From Treponema porcinum (GTDB lineage: Bacteria > Spirochaetota > Spirochaetia > Treponematales > Treponemataceae): DNA of 64,000 bases. The notes below the pieces were generated by a model, which saw only the letters and a list, made by a program, of their open reading frames with translations, had not been told where the DNA came from and did not search any database. Location: the NCBI RefSeq assembly GCF_900167145.1, contig NZ_FUWG01000012.1, positions 1-64,000 on the forward strand, written 5' to 3'. Position numbers and translations under genes: made by a program. Positions 9,790 to 17,813 of the stretch are shown here, one piece after another (position 1 is the first letter of the stretch; the number at the start of each line of letters is the position of its first letter).

Positions 9790-11076
9790 GTGAAAAGGAC
9801 GTTCGTTCTGTCAGTATGTTTAATTTTCTCGCTTACCGCCAGACTTCAGGTGAATGCTCTGGACTATACAGAAATTTCAAATTTTCTGGCGGACTCCTTT
9901 TTCAGCACATACGGCAGTAACGAGGGAACAACGTCTTTCCGTTCGCTTCTCATTCCGATTGGCGGACGGGCAGAAAGCCTTGGTTCTTCCTACACAGGAC
10001 TTTCGGACGACGTAAGCTACATAGACTACAATCCTGCAGCATCATCAATAAACAAAGAATCAGAGATTGCTCTTTTCCACAACGCCTGGATTGCAGATTC
10101 CGCGATAGAAACTATTGCAGGAACTACACGCTTTGGAAATCTGGGAATTGGTGGAAAAGTAAGCTGTTTTTACGTTCCTTTCTCCGAGTACGATTCATTC
10201 GGCACAAAACTGACCGGAAGTTACTATTCCGAAACGACAGCCGTTCTTAACGTTTCCTATAATTTTAATGCAGGGTATACGTTCAAAGGTCTTGCCGCCG
10301 GACTTAACGTAAAAGCCGCCTGGCGTTCAATTCCTGACTACTGCGACAACGACACCGGTGAAATAATTTCAGGCTCGGGACTTGAACAGTCTGCGCTGGG
10401 ACTTATGGCAGATGCCGGAATTATGATGCAGTTCAACATCGGAAAATTCTACATTTCCCGTGACCCGAACGTAAGAATAGGACTAAGCGTATCGAACCTT
10501 GGAGCGGCAATAACAGGATTTAAAAGCGACGACGGAATCAGGCTTGACGACGCTCTTCCGTCGTCAATAGGAATCGGCATATCGTATAAATGCATACGGC
10601 CGCTCACGATGCTTCTTGAATTCCGCCAGCCGTTCGACCTTACAGACATAAGTTCCTACCAGATGTTTTCTGCAGGAACAGGCGCAGAACTTCAAATCAC
10701 GGACTTTTTCTCCGTCCTTACAGGCTTTCAGCTTAAAGGCGGAAATCCGCGCATAAGTCTTGGAAGCGAATTTGAATTCTTTAAAATGCGGATGAACGTA
10801 AACTACACCCTTGACCTTACTTCATCCTTAAACCCGGTAAATCACATCAGCCTTTCGGCAAAACTGCTTTTAGGCGACCGCGGCAGGGAAGAAAAACAGC
10901 GGCAGGTGGACAGACTGTACAACGAAGGTGTTGCCTGCTTTGCAAAACGCGATTTTGAAAAAGCAATAGAATATTGGGAAGAAGCGCTGAAAATCGACCG
11001 GCATTTTGACCCGGCAAAGACAGGTATCAAAAATGCGCGGCAATATGCACAGATGCTTGAAGAATATTCGTTCTAA
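9790..11076 (+). CDS. UPF0164 family outer-membrane protein (FadL-like), with C-terminal TPR
   Basis: This 428-residue protein starts with GTG preceded by AGGA, and has a signal peptide (about 1-23). The segment PIGGRAESLGSSYTGLSDDV and the later YNPAAS are typical of the treponemal UPF0164 proteins, which resemble FadL/PorV-type barrels. Alternating beta strands fill residues 60-355. The last 60 residues form a TPR-like helix pair (LYNEGVACFAKRDFEKAIEY). The probable site is the outer membrane; a role in uptake of hydrophobic molecules is only inferred from the FadL-like fold. The gene is divergent from the repeat-protein/phosphatase pair and convergent with the GH57 gene. Confidence 0.85.
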   Translation: MKRTFVLSVCLIFSLTARLQVNALDYTEISNFLADSFFSTYGSNEGTTSFRSLLIPIGGRAESLGSSYTGLSDDVSYIDYNPAASSINKESEIALFHNAWIADSAIETIAGTTRFGNLGIGGKVSCFYVPFSEYDSFGTKLTGSYYSETTAVLNVSYNFNAGYTFKGLAAGLNVKAAWRSIPDYCDNDTGEIISGSGLEQSALGLMADAGIMMQFNIGKFYISRDPNVRIGLSVSNLGAAITGFKSDDGIRLDDALPSSIGIGISYKCIRPLTMLLEFRQPFDLTDISSYQMFSAGTGAELQITDFFSVLTGFQLKGGNPRISLGSEFEFFKMRMNVNYTLDLTSSLNPVNHISLSAKLLLGDRGREEKQRQVDRLYNEGVACFAKRDFEKAIEYWEEALKIDRHFDPAKTGIKNARQYAQMLEEYSF

Positions 11077-11107
11077 ATCTAAAAGACGGCAGAGCCTGCG
11101 CCCGAAC

Positions 11108-12700
11108 CTAGCGCTTACGGTTAAAAATCCGGTAATTCATCCAGGGGAAAATCTGATGCTCGTTTTCAAGTTTCGTAAGCCATTCAGTACTTACAGTATT
11201 TGAACCAAGAGCGTCAAAAACCGCCGTAAAATCATTTATGCTCCGGTTAAAGCGCATCCGCGCATATTCCGGAAAATCATTGTTATGAATCATTTTTGCC
11301 CATCCGCAAGACTGCGCGAGCATCAGTTCTTTTGCCCCAAGATTTAAAAGCCGCGCCTTAAGTCCTGTATCAGCAGGGAAACGCTCGGACAAATCTACCA
11401 TACGGCGGCTCGCCTTGCGCACATACCGGATCATCCAGTTGTTCTTGCTTGAAAGCAAGTCTTCGCCATAGCCAACGCCGCTTGACGAACCGTAATAAGG
11501 GCGTATGCGCTGAAGCTGATACTGGTTTCCAAGCAGATTACGCGCACACTCAAACTGAACTTTTTTCTGCGCGGCGGCACGGAAAAGACATTCTATCCAG
11601 TAAATTCCTTCGTTCCAGACATTGCGCAATTTATTCAGGCTTACGGTAACAACAAGGGAAACAACATCCGTATCAGGAAGAAGTTTCTCCGCCTCTTTCA
11701 AAACCGTCTCGCGCCTTGAAACGAACGTTTCTGCATCTGCCATACAATGCGCCGCGGCATCTGAATAACTGTACGTATTTTCCTTTGCAACGGACGCTTC
11801 TTTTTTGCAATACGCATATCCAAACGAATAGCGCGGCTCGCCTTTTGTAACGAATGGTTCAAGTTCCTCAGCCGGAAGCTCAAAACCGATGTCTTTATTT
11901 ATATCAAGATACGCTTTTCCAGAGGCAAAACCGTCCTCGCCGAAAATTTCTGCATCGCAACGTGAATCGCGGGCAAAAACAGCAAGAGAATTTTCAAAGC
12001 GCGCCGGATAAAAAATGCCTTTTTCCGGCTCATTTTCAGAAAACAAAAAACTGCGGGAATCAAGAACGGTATAGTTCATTCCGTACGCCTTGAGAATTTT
12101 TTCGATGCCGGGATAATATCCCATTTCCGGCAGCCAGAAGCCGTCCGGAACTTCACCAAAACTTGCCTTGTACGCATACAGTCCTGTTTCTACCTGCGCG
12201 CTCATCACTTCAGGAATATCGCTATACTGCGGAAGAAAAATATCAGTCCCACACGTTGCAAGGATTTCTACAAAGCCTTTCTTCTGGAATTCGTAGAATT
12301 TCCGTATAATTTTCTGATTATATTTTGCGTAGGAAATTGCTGCTTCCTGATTTTTTTCAAAACAAAGTTTTGCAATTTCAAGACGTGCCGGAACGGATGC
12401 ATTGCGCTCAATTTCGCGCTTTCCGATTTCAAGACGTCTTTCAATCCATTCTGAATACTGTTTCTGAACGACAGGATCTTCAAGAAGATTGCAGAGAACC
12501 GGAGAAAGCACCAGTCCGACTTTAAAAGGAATGCCATCACGCTCAAGCGACTCAAACGCATTTAAAAGAGGTATATACGTATCGGTTACGGCCTCAAACA
12601 GTCTGTTCAGCTGTGCCGCATATTTTCTTTCATCATCGCCGGTATGACGTATGTATTCCTGTCCGGCATTCAAAATTAAAACGATTCTCTTATCAGCCAT
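11108..12700 (-). CDS. Glycoside hydrolase family 57 protein (alpha-glucan branching or amylase type)
   Basis: This 530-residue cytoplasmic protein has a GGTGGGGA ribosome binding site. The N terminus (LILNAGQEYIRH) and the motif GFWLPEMGYYPG, which carries the GH57 catalytic nucleophile Glu (PE), mark it as GH57. Members of this family include 1,4-alpha-glucan branching enzymes and 4-alpha-glucanotransferases, so glycogen metabolism is likely. The helical C-terminal third (about 400-530) is usual for the branching type. The DUF4912 gene ends 21 nt upstream on the same strand, so the two form an operon. The exact specificity cannot be read from the sequence. Confidence 0.8.
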   Translation of the reverse strand: MADKRIVLILNAGQEYIRHTGDDERKYAAQLNRLFEAVTDTYIPLLNAFESLERDGIPFKVGLVLSPVLCNLLEDPVVQKQYSEWIERRLEIGKREIERNASVPARLEIAKLCFEKNQEAAISYAKYNQKIIRKFYEFQKKGFVEILATCGTDIFLPQYSDIPEVMSAQVETGLYAYKASFGEVPDGFWLPEMGYYPGIEKILKAYGMNYTVLDSRSFLFSENEPEKGIFYPARFENSLAVFARDSRCDAEIFGEDGFASGKAYLDINKDIGFELPAEELEPFVTKGEPRYSFGYAYCKKEASVAKENTYSYSDAAAHCMADAETFVSRRETVLKEAEKLLPDTDVVSLVVTVSLNKLRNVWNEGIYWIECLFRAAAQKKVQFECARNLLGNQYQLQRIRPYYGSSSGVGYGEDLLSSKNNWMIRYVRKASRRMVDLSERFPADTGLKARLLNLGAKELMLAQSCGWAKMIHNNDFPEYARMRFNRSINDFTAVFDALGSNTVSTEWLTKLENEHQIFPWMNYRIFNRKR

Positions 12701-12721
12701 TTCCCCACCACCATTCTTAAA

Positions 12722-13390
12722 TTATGAAAAAGATTCCCTGTGATTTTTATAATGCTGGAGCAGAAGTTCCTTCATTCCAGAAAGCTCCATTATCGGAGAA
12801 AGTCCCTCTTCCTTTCCGGGATGAACGTCAACAAGACGAGAAGAACCTGTCGGCATTTCAAGCACCTCGGAAGACGCAAGAATGTCAATAATTCCGTCAA
12901 GGCAGAACAGCAGGTCTACACAAAAGAATTTTTTTCCGGCAGGAAGCAGAAAATACTGTCCGTTATCCTGCTTTGAAATCTGAATGTCAAAGAATTCATC
13001 CGGCTTAACCTGCGATTTTTCAGAAAATGAACTTACACGTATCCTAAGTTCACTTACAAATGCCTTTTCAAGAGAATCCCTGTCTGAATCGCTTATGTTC
13101 CAGTAAATGTATGCCCAGGCAGGATTACGAAGAATAATCTCTACCTCAGTGGAATTATAGGAGCGCGGCATTTCGCTGTCGTCGCAGGACTCTTCCTCCT
13201 CTTCCGTAATATTCATATCTAGTTCAAGATTTTTTTTATATGATTCTTCCGCAACTTCAAGAATTTCACCGATAAGAAATCCCCGGTTAAAATTCTCAGG
13301 AACGTCTATGCTGTAGTCGTCGGCAAGTTTCTGCAAATCGGAAAAAGAAAGCGTTTCAAGGTATGCCCGATTTATTTGTACATTTTCCAT
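12722..13390 (-). CDS. DUF4912 domain protein
   Basis: The protein has 222 residues. Residues 1-55 resemble a Rho-N/SAP-like helical module (LSFSDLQKLADDYSIDVPEN). An acidic linker (EEEEESCDDSE) follows, then the DUF4912 domain starting near NSTEVEIILRNPAWAYIYW. DUF4912 domains look like carbohydrate- or nucleic-acid-binding beta sandwiches of unknown function. The gene is first in an operon with the GH57 enzyme, so an accessory role in glucan metabolism is plausible (inference). There is no Shine-Dalgarno; the promoter lies directly in front of the ATG. Confidence 0.8.
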   Translation of the reverse strand: MENVQINRAYLETLSFSDLQKLADDYSIDVPENFNRGFLIGEILEVAEESYKKNLELDMNITEEEEESCDDSEMPRSYNSTEVEIILRNPAWAYIYWNISDSDRDSLEKAFVSELRIRVSSFSEKSQVKPDEFFDIQISKQDNGQYFLLPAGKKFFCVDLLFCLDGIIDILASSEVLEMPTGSSRLVDVHPGKEEGLSPIMELSGMKELLLQHYKNHRESFS

Positions 13391-13396
13391 ACGTTT

Positions 13397-13425
13397 ATAA
13401 TCTTAAAAATCCCTTTATTAGTCAA
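13397..13425 (-). promoter_or_regulatory. Promoter of the DUF4912-GH57 operon, predicted leaderless
   Basis: On the minus strand TTGACT (complement of 13420-13425), 17 nt, then GATTAT (complement of 13397-13402). Only 6 nt separate the -10 from the ATG at 13390, and no ribosome binding site is present. Confidence 0.6.
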
Positions 13426-13489
13426 GTATAGCCGGAATTACGAAAAAACCGAATTATAATATTTTCGTAAAAAATACAGCTTGATTTTT

Positions 13490-14302
13490 TTACAATGCAT
13501 TTGTCTTTAGCTGGAATACCGGTGTAAAGCCAAATTTTTCGGCGTATTTCCTTGCGGCAAGCGCATTCCGTATTACATCGGAGGGCGAATGGGCATCGGA
13601 ATTGCAGATAACTTCTGCATTTTTTTCCGCGGCAAGCTGCCAGAATTCATCATACGGATACTGATAGCGGATACCTTTTTTTGTATGCAGGACTTCACGC
13701 TGCATTCCAAGTCCGTTGATTTCAAGAGGAAGTTTCATTCCTACAGCCGCATCTATAAGCGCGGCGGAACAGCAGGCAAGATCGTCGTCCCAGTCAACGA
13801 AACTTCTCATAAACAAATCTGGATGTGCATAAAACGCAAACAGTCCGCTTTGAATTCCTGAAATAGTCTGGTCAACATACGTATGAAAATCTTTTCTGCT
13901 TGAAAATTCGGCGGCATACAAATGCTCTTTTCCACGGGTAAGCCAGTGCGAGCCAAGCACAAGATAATCTGCTCCGAATTCGCCGAGAAGCATATCTTTA
14001 TACCAGGATGCGTATTTTTCATCCCATTCGCACTCAAATCCGCATTTTACAGGAAAATCAACAAGAGATGCCGCTTTCTGCACTTCCGTGCGGTAAAAAG
14101 AAACATCCTCCTCCTTCATACGGATATTTTTCCAGTAATCGTCGTCGCTCACTGGGTACGGACAGTGGTCGGAAAATCCCAGTTGCGTACATCCGTCTTT
14201 TTTTGCCTGCAAAACATAATCAGAAGGGAGACCATCCGCGTGGTTGCACAAAAATGTATGTGTATGATAATTCGTTATCTGCATTCTGTTCGTTTCATTC
14301 AT
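13490..14302 (-). CDS. PHP-domain phosphatase, histidinol-phosphatase-like
   Basis: This 270-residue cytoplasmic protein starts with MNETNRMQITNYHTHTFLC, where HTH is the first PHP metal motif. Further expected ligands are in GFSDHCPYP, the FECEWDE region, YAHPDLFM and CNSDAHSP. This matches HisK-type histidinol phosphatases, which make histidinol from histidinol phosphate. No other his gene is nearby, so a different phosphoester substrate is possible. It is a single-gene unit. A TATAGT -10 box (complement of 14310-14315) ends 7 nt before the ATG, with no ribosome binding site. Confidence 0.8.
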   Translation of the reverse strand: MNETNRMQITNYHTHTFLCNHADGLPSDYVLQAKKDGCTQLGFSDHCPYPVSDDDYWKNIRMKEEDVSFYRTEVQKAASLVDFPVKCGFECEWDEKYASWYKDMLLGEFGADYLVLGSHWLTRGKEHLYAAEFSSRKDFHTYVDQTISGIQSGLFAFYAHPDLFMRSFVDWDDDLACCSAALIDAAVGMKLPLEINGLGMQREVLHTKKGIRYQYPYDEFWQLAAEKNAEVICNSDAHSPSDVIRNALAARKYAEKFGFTPVFQLKTNAL

Positions 14303-14309
14303 AGCAGAA

Positions 14310-14338
14310 ACTATACCGTTTTTACAAAATTAAGAAAA
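14310..14338 (-). promoter_or_regulatory. Promoter of the PHP phosphatase gene, predicted leaderless
   Basis: The -10 TATAGT (complement of 14310-14315) lies 7 nt before the ATG. The -35 at 17 nt spacing is a weak TTTTCT (complement of 14333-14338). No Shine-Dalgarno is present. Confidence 0.5.
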
Positions 14339-14411
14339 CCGATACAAAGAATTCCTTACTTCTATTTTAAATTACTATGTATTCTTTTCAAATTCTATGA
14401 TATATACAGCT

Positions 14412-15149
14412 ATGAACATTTTATTCCTGGCATCTCCGCAGAACAAACCGGAATGTTCCTATTACTCAAAATACATTACACATTACGGCGGAAATTGCAT
14501 AATTTATGAAAATCAGGACGATTTTTTTGAAACGCTCCAGACGCACAGTTTTAAGCCGGATCTGCTTGTCCTTGACTACGGACAGTTCAATCATCTTATT
14601 CTGAACGTATACAACTATCTTAAAAATTCATACCGATGCTCTATCCCGGCAGTATTCTTTAATGACCCGTACCTGCAAAATGAAGACTATATTGATTACT
14701 GGCACGAAACGCTTGAAATGGTATATATGAACGGCAATTTCCGCTTTGAAAATTACAGGCATTCACTTATGATTCTTGCAAATGCAATGCAATCTTACCA
14801 AAAAGAAAAGCAGGATGCAGAAAAAAAAGCACTTCCACCTTCCGGAAACATAACGGCACAGAACGAAACGATGCAAAACCAAAATCAGTTTTTTTGCAGG
14901 GAAACGGCAGCCCTGCTTTCAGCTGCTTCCTATATGATTTACAGCACCCTTGTAAAAAAAGCACCGGAAGCCGTATCAATTGAAGAACTCGCTGCCTCCA
15001 TAAAAAAGAACGCAAAAACACCAAGCAGAAACACAGTCGTCTGCCTTATATCAAGAATACGCACAGCCTTAAGAACGGCCGGCAGCGACACATACGACAT
15101 TATAAAATCAGACAACGGCTACAGGCTTATAAAAAGAACTGCAATATGA
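14412..15149 (+). CDS. Atypical response regulator with C-terminal winged helix (OmpR-like)
   Basis: The start is taken at the second ATG (MNILFLASP), which fits a receiver-type first strand; a start 15 nt upstream is possible. The protein has 245 residues. Residues 1-125 look like a receiver with Asp55 (LLVLDYGQ) at the phosphorylation place, but the usual paired acidic residues after strand 1 and the conserved Lys near strand 5 are missing. Residues 165-245 look like an OmpR/PhoB winged helix, with the recognition region TPSRNTVVCLISRIRTAL and the wing IIKSDNGYRLIK. It may work without phosphorylation. It is convergent with cheY and shares a terminator with it. Confidence 0.65.
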   Translation: MNILFLASPQNKPECSYYSKYITHYGGNCIIYENQDDFFETLQTHSFKPDLLVLDYGQFNHLILNVYNYLKNSYRCSIPAVFFNDPYLQNEDYIDYWHETLEMVYMNGNFRFENYRHSLMILANAMQSYQKEKQDAEKKALPPSGNITAQNETMQNQNQFFCRETAALLSAASYMIYSTLVKKAPEAVSIEELAASIKKNAKTPSRNTVVCLISRIRTALRTAGSDTYDIIKSDNGYRLIKRTAI

Positions 15150-15179
15150 AAAAAGACACCCTTTCGGATGCCTTTTTCA
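15148..15179. terminator. Bidirectional terminator between the regulator gene and cheY
   Basis: GACACCC and GGATGCC (15155-15172) pair around a short TTTC/GAAA loop, with A runs on the left and T runs on the right. It therefore ends both the plus-strand regulator gene and the minus-strand che operon. Confidence 0.8.
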
Positions 15180-15183
15180 AAAT

Positions 15184-15618
15184 TTATTTCAAGCATGCTG
15201 CTATTCTTTCAAGCACTTTCTTGCGGTCAAGCGGCTTTATTATATAGTTTTTTGCACCAAGAAGCAGAGACTTTTTTACAAGTTCCTCTTTTCCAAGCGC
15301 ACTGACCATAACAACACGTGCCGTTTTGTCAAATGCCATAATCTGCTCAAGAGCCGTAATTCCGTCCATACGAGGCATCGTAATGTCCATTGTTACAAGA
15401 TCAACGTTCGGCGCCAGCTCCTTGTATTTGTCAACGCCCTCTTTTCCATCTGCGGCAGTGGCGACAACCTCATAGCCTTCGCTTGTAAGAATCTGACCAA
15501 GCTGCTTTGCAACAAACATCGAATCATCTACAATCATAACCCTGTATTTAGAGCCATCTGGTTTTAAGCCCTCCGGCGGACGCTCATTAATTGTAGGAAA
15601 GTCCTGTGAAGTTTTCAT
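15184..15618 (-). CDS. cheY: Chemotaxis response regulator CheY
   Basis: The protein is a 144-residue single receiver domain. The acidic pair Asp31-Asp32 (VDDSMF), the phosphorylated Asp78 (VTMDITMP), Ser106 and Lys128 (IIKPLD) are all in place. An N-terminal extension of about 24 residues precedes the usual CheY core. It takes phosphate from CheA and acts on the flagellar switch. It is the last gene of the cheA-cheWR-cheX-cheY operon, 20 nt after cheX, with a good AGGAG site 9 nt before the ATG. Confidence 0.95.
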   Translation of the reverse strand: MKTSQDFPTINERPPEGLKPDGSKYRVMIVDDSMFVAKQLGQILTSEGYEVVATAADGKEGVDKYKELAPNVDLVTMDITMPRMDGITALEQIMAFDKTARVVMVSALGKEELVKKSLLLGAKNYIIKPLDRKKVLERIAACLK

Positions 15619-15638
15619 TTGTATTTTCTCCTAGCTCT

Positions 15639-16121
15639 TTATGCACGTTCCCGTATTGCTACGTTAACTTCTATTTTACCATATTCAGTAATAAGAGGAA
15701 CAATCAAAGCTTCTACGTTCTCTGATGTTCCGCCTAATGCTGCTATTTCCATCTTCTGTCCGGCGAACAATGCCGGTGGCGTAAGGTCAAATTTAAAATT
15801 CAATTCATGCAGCTTTGTTACAGCCTGAGCCGTAATCAAATTTGCAAGTTCGCTGATTGTCGCCTTTGCAAGGTCATCAAAAACTTCAAGTTTTTCGCCG
15901 TTCATTTTTGATGCAATATTCAGGGCAGTTTCCAAGGTCATATCAAAAAGTACACGACCTTCAACATCTCCTGCAAGACCAACCAAAGCCGCAACACCCA
16001 TAACAGGCATTGCAGTTGACTTCAAATATAAATTCCCCCGTTTTACTTCCGCGCCGCCAAGAACTTCTTTTAGAACTCTGTAAGACGTTTCTACAAACGG
16101 ATTAATATATTCTACTCTCAT
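15639..16121 (-). CDS. cheX: CheY-P phosphatase CheX
   Basis: The start is taken at MRVEYINPF, preceded by GGGAG; the open frame runs further upstream without a ribosome binding site. The protein has 160 residues. The segment MNGEKLEVFDDLAKATISELANLITA holds the E..N phosphatase signature of the CheC/CheX family (here EL-AN). Spirochaete CheX removes phosphate from CheY-P (known from Borrelia). A putative promoter with a palindromic site lies in the 199-nt gap before it, so it may be made partly independently of cheA. Confidence 0.93.
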   Translation of the reverse strand: MRVEYINPFVETSYRVLKEVLGGAEVKRGNLYLKSTAMPVMGVAALVGLAGDVEGRVLFDMTLETALNIASKMNGEKLEVFDDLAKATISELANLITAQAVTKLHELNFKFDLTPPALFAGQKMEIAALGGTSENVEALIVPLITEYGKIEVNVAIRERA

Positions 16122-16206
16122 CAGATACTCCCGTAAAAAGCCGCGCCGAAACAAAATTCCTGAACGACTCTTTAACAAAGTCCCGTAATAAAACAGGACA
16201 GTAAAT

Positions 16207-16268
16207 ATTATAAAGTTTGCAACGCAAACCAAGTATCAATCGAAAAAACAGAAGCCTGCAACGCAAAC
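16207..16268 (-). promoter_or_regulatory. Putative internal che promoter with palindrome and direct repeat
   Basis: A perfect -10 TATAAT (complement of 16207-16212) lies about 85 nt before the cheX start. The perfect palindrome GTTTGC-AAC-GCAAAC (16215-16229) abuts it on the -35 side. The 12-mer TGCAACGCAAAC occurs at 16218-16229 and again at 16257-16268. No good -35 hexamer is present, so the repeats could bind an activator. Confidence 0.45.
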
Positions 16269-16320
16269 TTCATTAAGACAGAAACAATTTACCGTTTACG
16301 GCAGTTTCCGGCACACCTCC

Positions 16321-17790
16321 TTACTGTTTTTTATACACTGTAACAGAGCCCGCCGTAGACTCGCAGAACTCCGCCACATTTCCCAATTCTTCATTATCTC
16401 CCACAAACAAAGTACCGTTTCCCTTCAGTTTTTCACTGAAATCAGTAATGACATTTTTCTGCATTTCGGTTTCCAGAAGGGAAAGCAAATCCCGTGCAAA
16501 AATAACGTCAGCCATAGGAAGAGTATTTGTATGAAGGCAATCATGGTATTCAAACATAATGCTGTCCTTAATCTCTTTAGAGAAAACGGATTTACCAGCA
16601 GCATTTTTTATAAGATACGGTTCAAGCCATCCGGAAACAGCAGACTCAGGAACAGAAAGAAGCGGCGCATTAGAAACGCCCAGCAAGTCAATATCCTGCG
16701 CATATACCCTGACTTTTGAATTCGGATACCTTTTTGCAAGTACGCAGGCAAGGCAGTAAGTTTCTGCACCGCCGCCGCAACCCGGATTCCATACAATTAC
16801 CTGCTTTGCAGAATTTTCCGGTAAAGCCGCATAAATTGCATCAGCATATTCCTTTGACCACCAGCTACCGGAATTTGCAGACCAGAACGGCTTAAGGAAC
16901 GCATCGGCATCGGCCTGATTAACAATCTGCAATTTATCTGCGTTCCTTTCTTTCTTCCATTCTGAAAAACGGTATTTTACCCAGCTTTCATTTACAGAAG
17001 AAACTGTAAATTTTCCGTATGTCCGCAAGCCATCCACTATAAAAGAATAGTTTGTGTCGTCTTCTGCCGGTGCCGGCTGTTTTTCAGAAACAGGAGCAGG
17101 AGCAGAATCCTCCGAAGCCACCTGCTTATACCCTTCTTTTCCGGCAGTTTTCTTAACGGCTGTAGCAGCGTCTGCCGGAACAGCATTTGCATTCCTTTTT
17201 GCCGGCATAGCAGCATTTGCCACAGCCTTATCTATCGTATGCAGAGTATTGTCCGGCGATGCCTTTGAAAAAATCCGCTCAATATCAAGCAGAATGTACA
17301 GGCGCTTGTTGCTTTCCACAACGCCGGAAATATATTTTATATTTACATCGCTGAACAGAGGATGCGGCGGCTGAATTGAACTTTTCTGAACGCCTACAAC
17401 CTTGTCTATCTTGTCTACAATAATACCGAAAGTCTGCTCCTCAATCGTAAGAATCAGCAGATTTTCAAGATCCGGCTTTTCATCGCAGGCAGTACGGATA
17501 TTGAAAAACAGACGCATATCAAGAATAGGAATAATCTCGCCGCGAAGATTGTACACGCCGACTACGAACGGCAGGACATTCGGAACATAGGTAAAATTCC
17601 CTGCCTTAGCAATTTCCTTGACATTCATAATATCAATTGCATAATCCTTGCCGGACAAAGAGAACGTAACCATCTTGAAATCAATTGTCGTCTGCTCATT
17701 TCTGGAATCCTCGCGGCTGCTCTCCTCAGCAACAGCAACGAGCGTATTATCTTCTGAACTGTCAGATACTAATATAGATTCAATCGTCAT
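16321..17790 (-). CDS. CheW-CheR-like fusion protein
   Basis: The protein has 489 residues. Residues about 35-175 are a CheW domain (FSLSGKDYAIDIMNVKEI ... VYNLRGEIIPILDMR). A low-complexity Ala/Lys/Pro linker (about 185-240) leads to a CheR-like methyltransferase domain (about 245-489). The SAM-binding loop reads VWNPGCGGGAETYCLA (Cys338), where active CheR enzymes usually have the GCSTGEEPYS form. The later NVLIYF-type motif is replaced by ARDLLSLLE. The N-terminal helical CheR part is also reduced. The protein likely couples receptors to CheA, with a structural rather than catalytic CheR part (inference). Treponema denticola has a comparable CheW-CheR-like protein in its receptor arrays. 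Gap to cheA: 23 nt. Confidence 0.92.
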   Translation of the reverse strand: MTIESILVSDSSEDNTLVAVAEESSREDSRNEQTTIDFKMVTFSLSGKDYAIDIMNVKEIAKAGNFTYVPNVLPFVVGVYNLRGEIIPILDMRLFFNIRTACDEKPDLENLLILTIEEQTFGIIVDKIDKVVGVQKSSIQPPHPLFSDVNIKYISGVVESNKRLYILLDIERIFSKASPDNTLHTIDKAVANAAMPAKRNANAVPADAATAVKKTAGKEGYKQVASEDSAPAPVSEKQPAPAEDDTNYSFIVDGLRTYGKFTVSSVNESWVKYRFSEWKKERNADKLQIVNQADADAFLKPFWSANSGSWWSKEYADAIYAALPENSAKQVIVWNPGCGGGAETYCLACVLAKRYPNSKVRVYAQDIDLLGVSNAPLLSVPESAVSGWLEPYLIKNAAGKSVFSKEIKDSIMFEYHDCLHTNTLPMADVIFARDLLSLLETEMQKNVITDFSEKLKGNGTLFVGDNEELGNVAEFCESTAGSVTVYKKQ

Positions 17791-17813
17791 ATTTCCTCAC
17801 TTCCATTGTCTGC

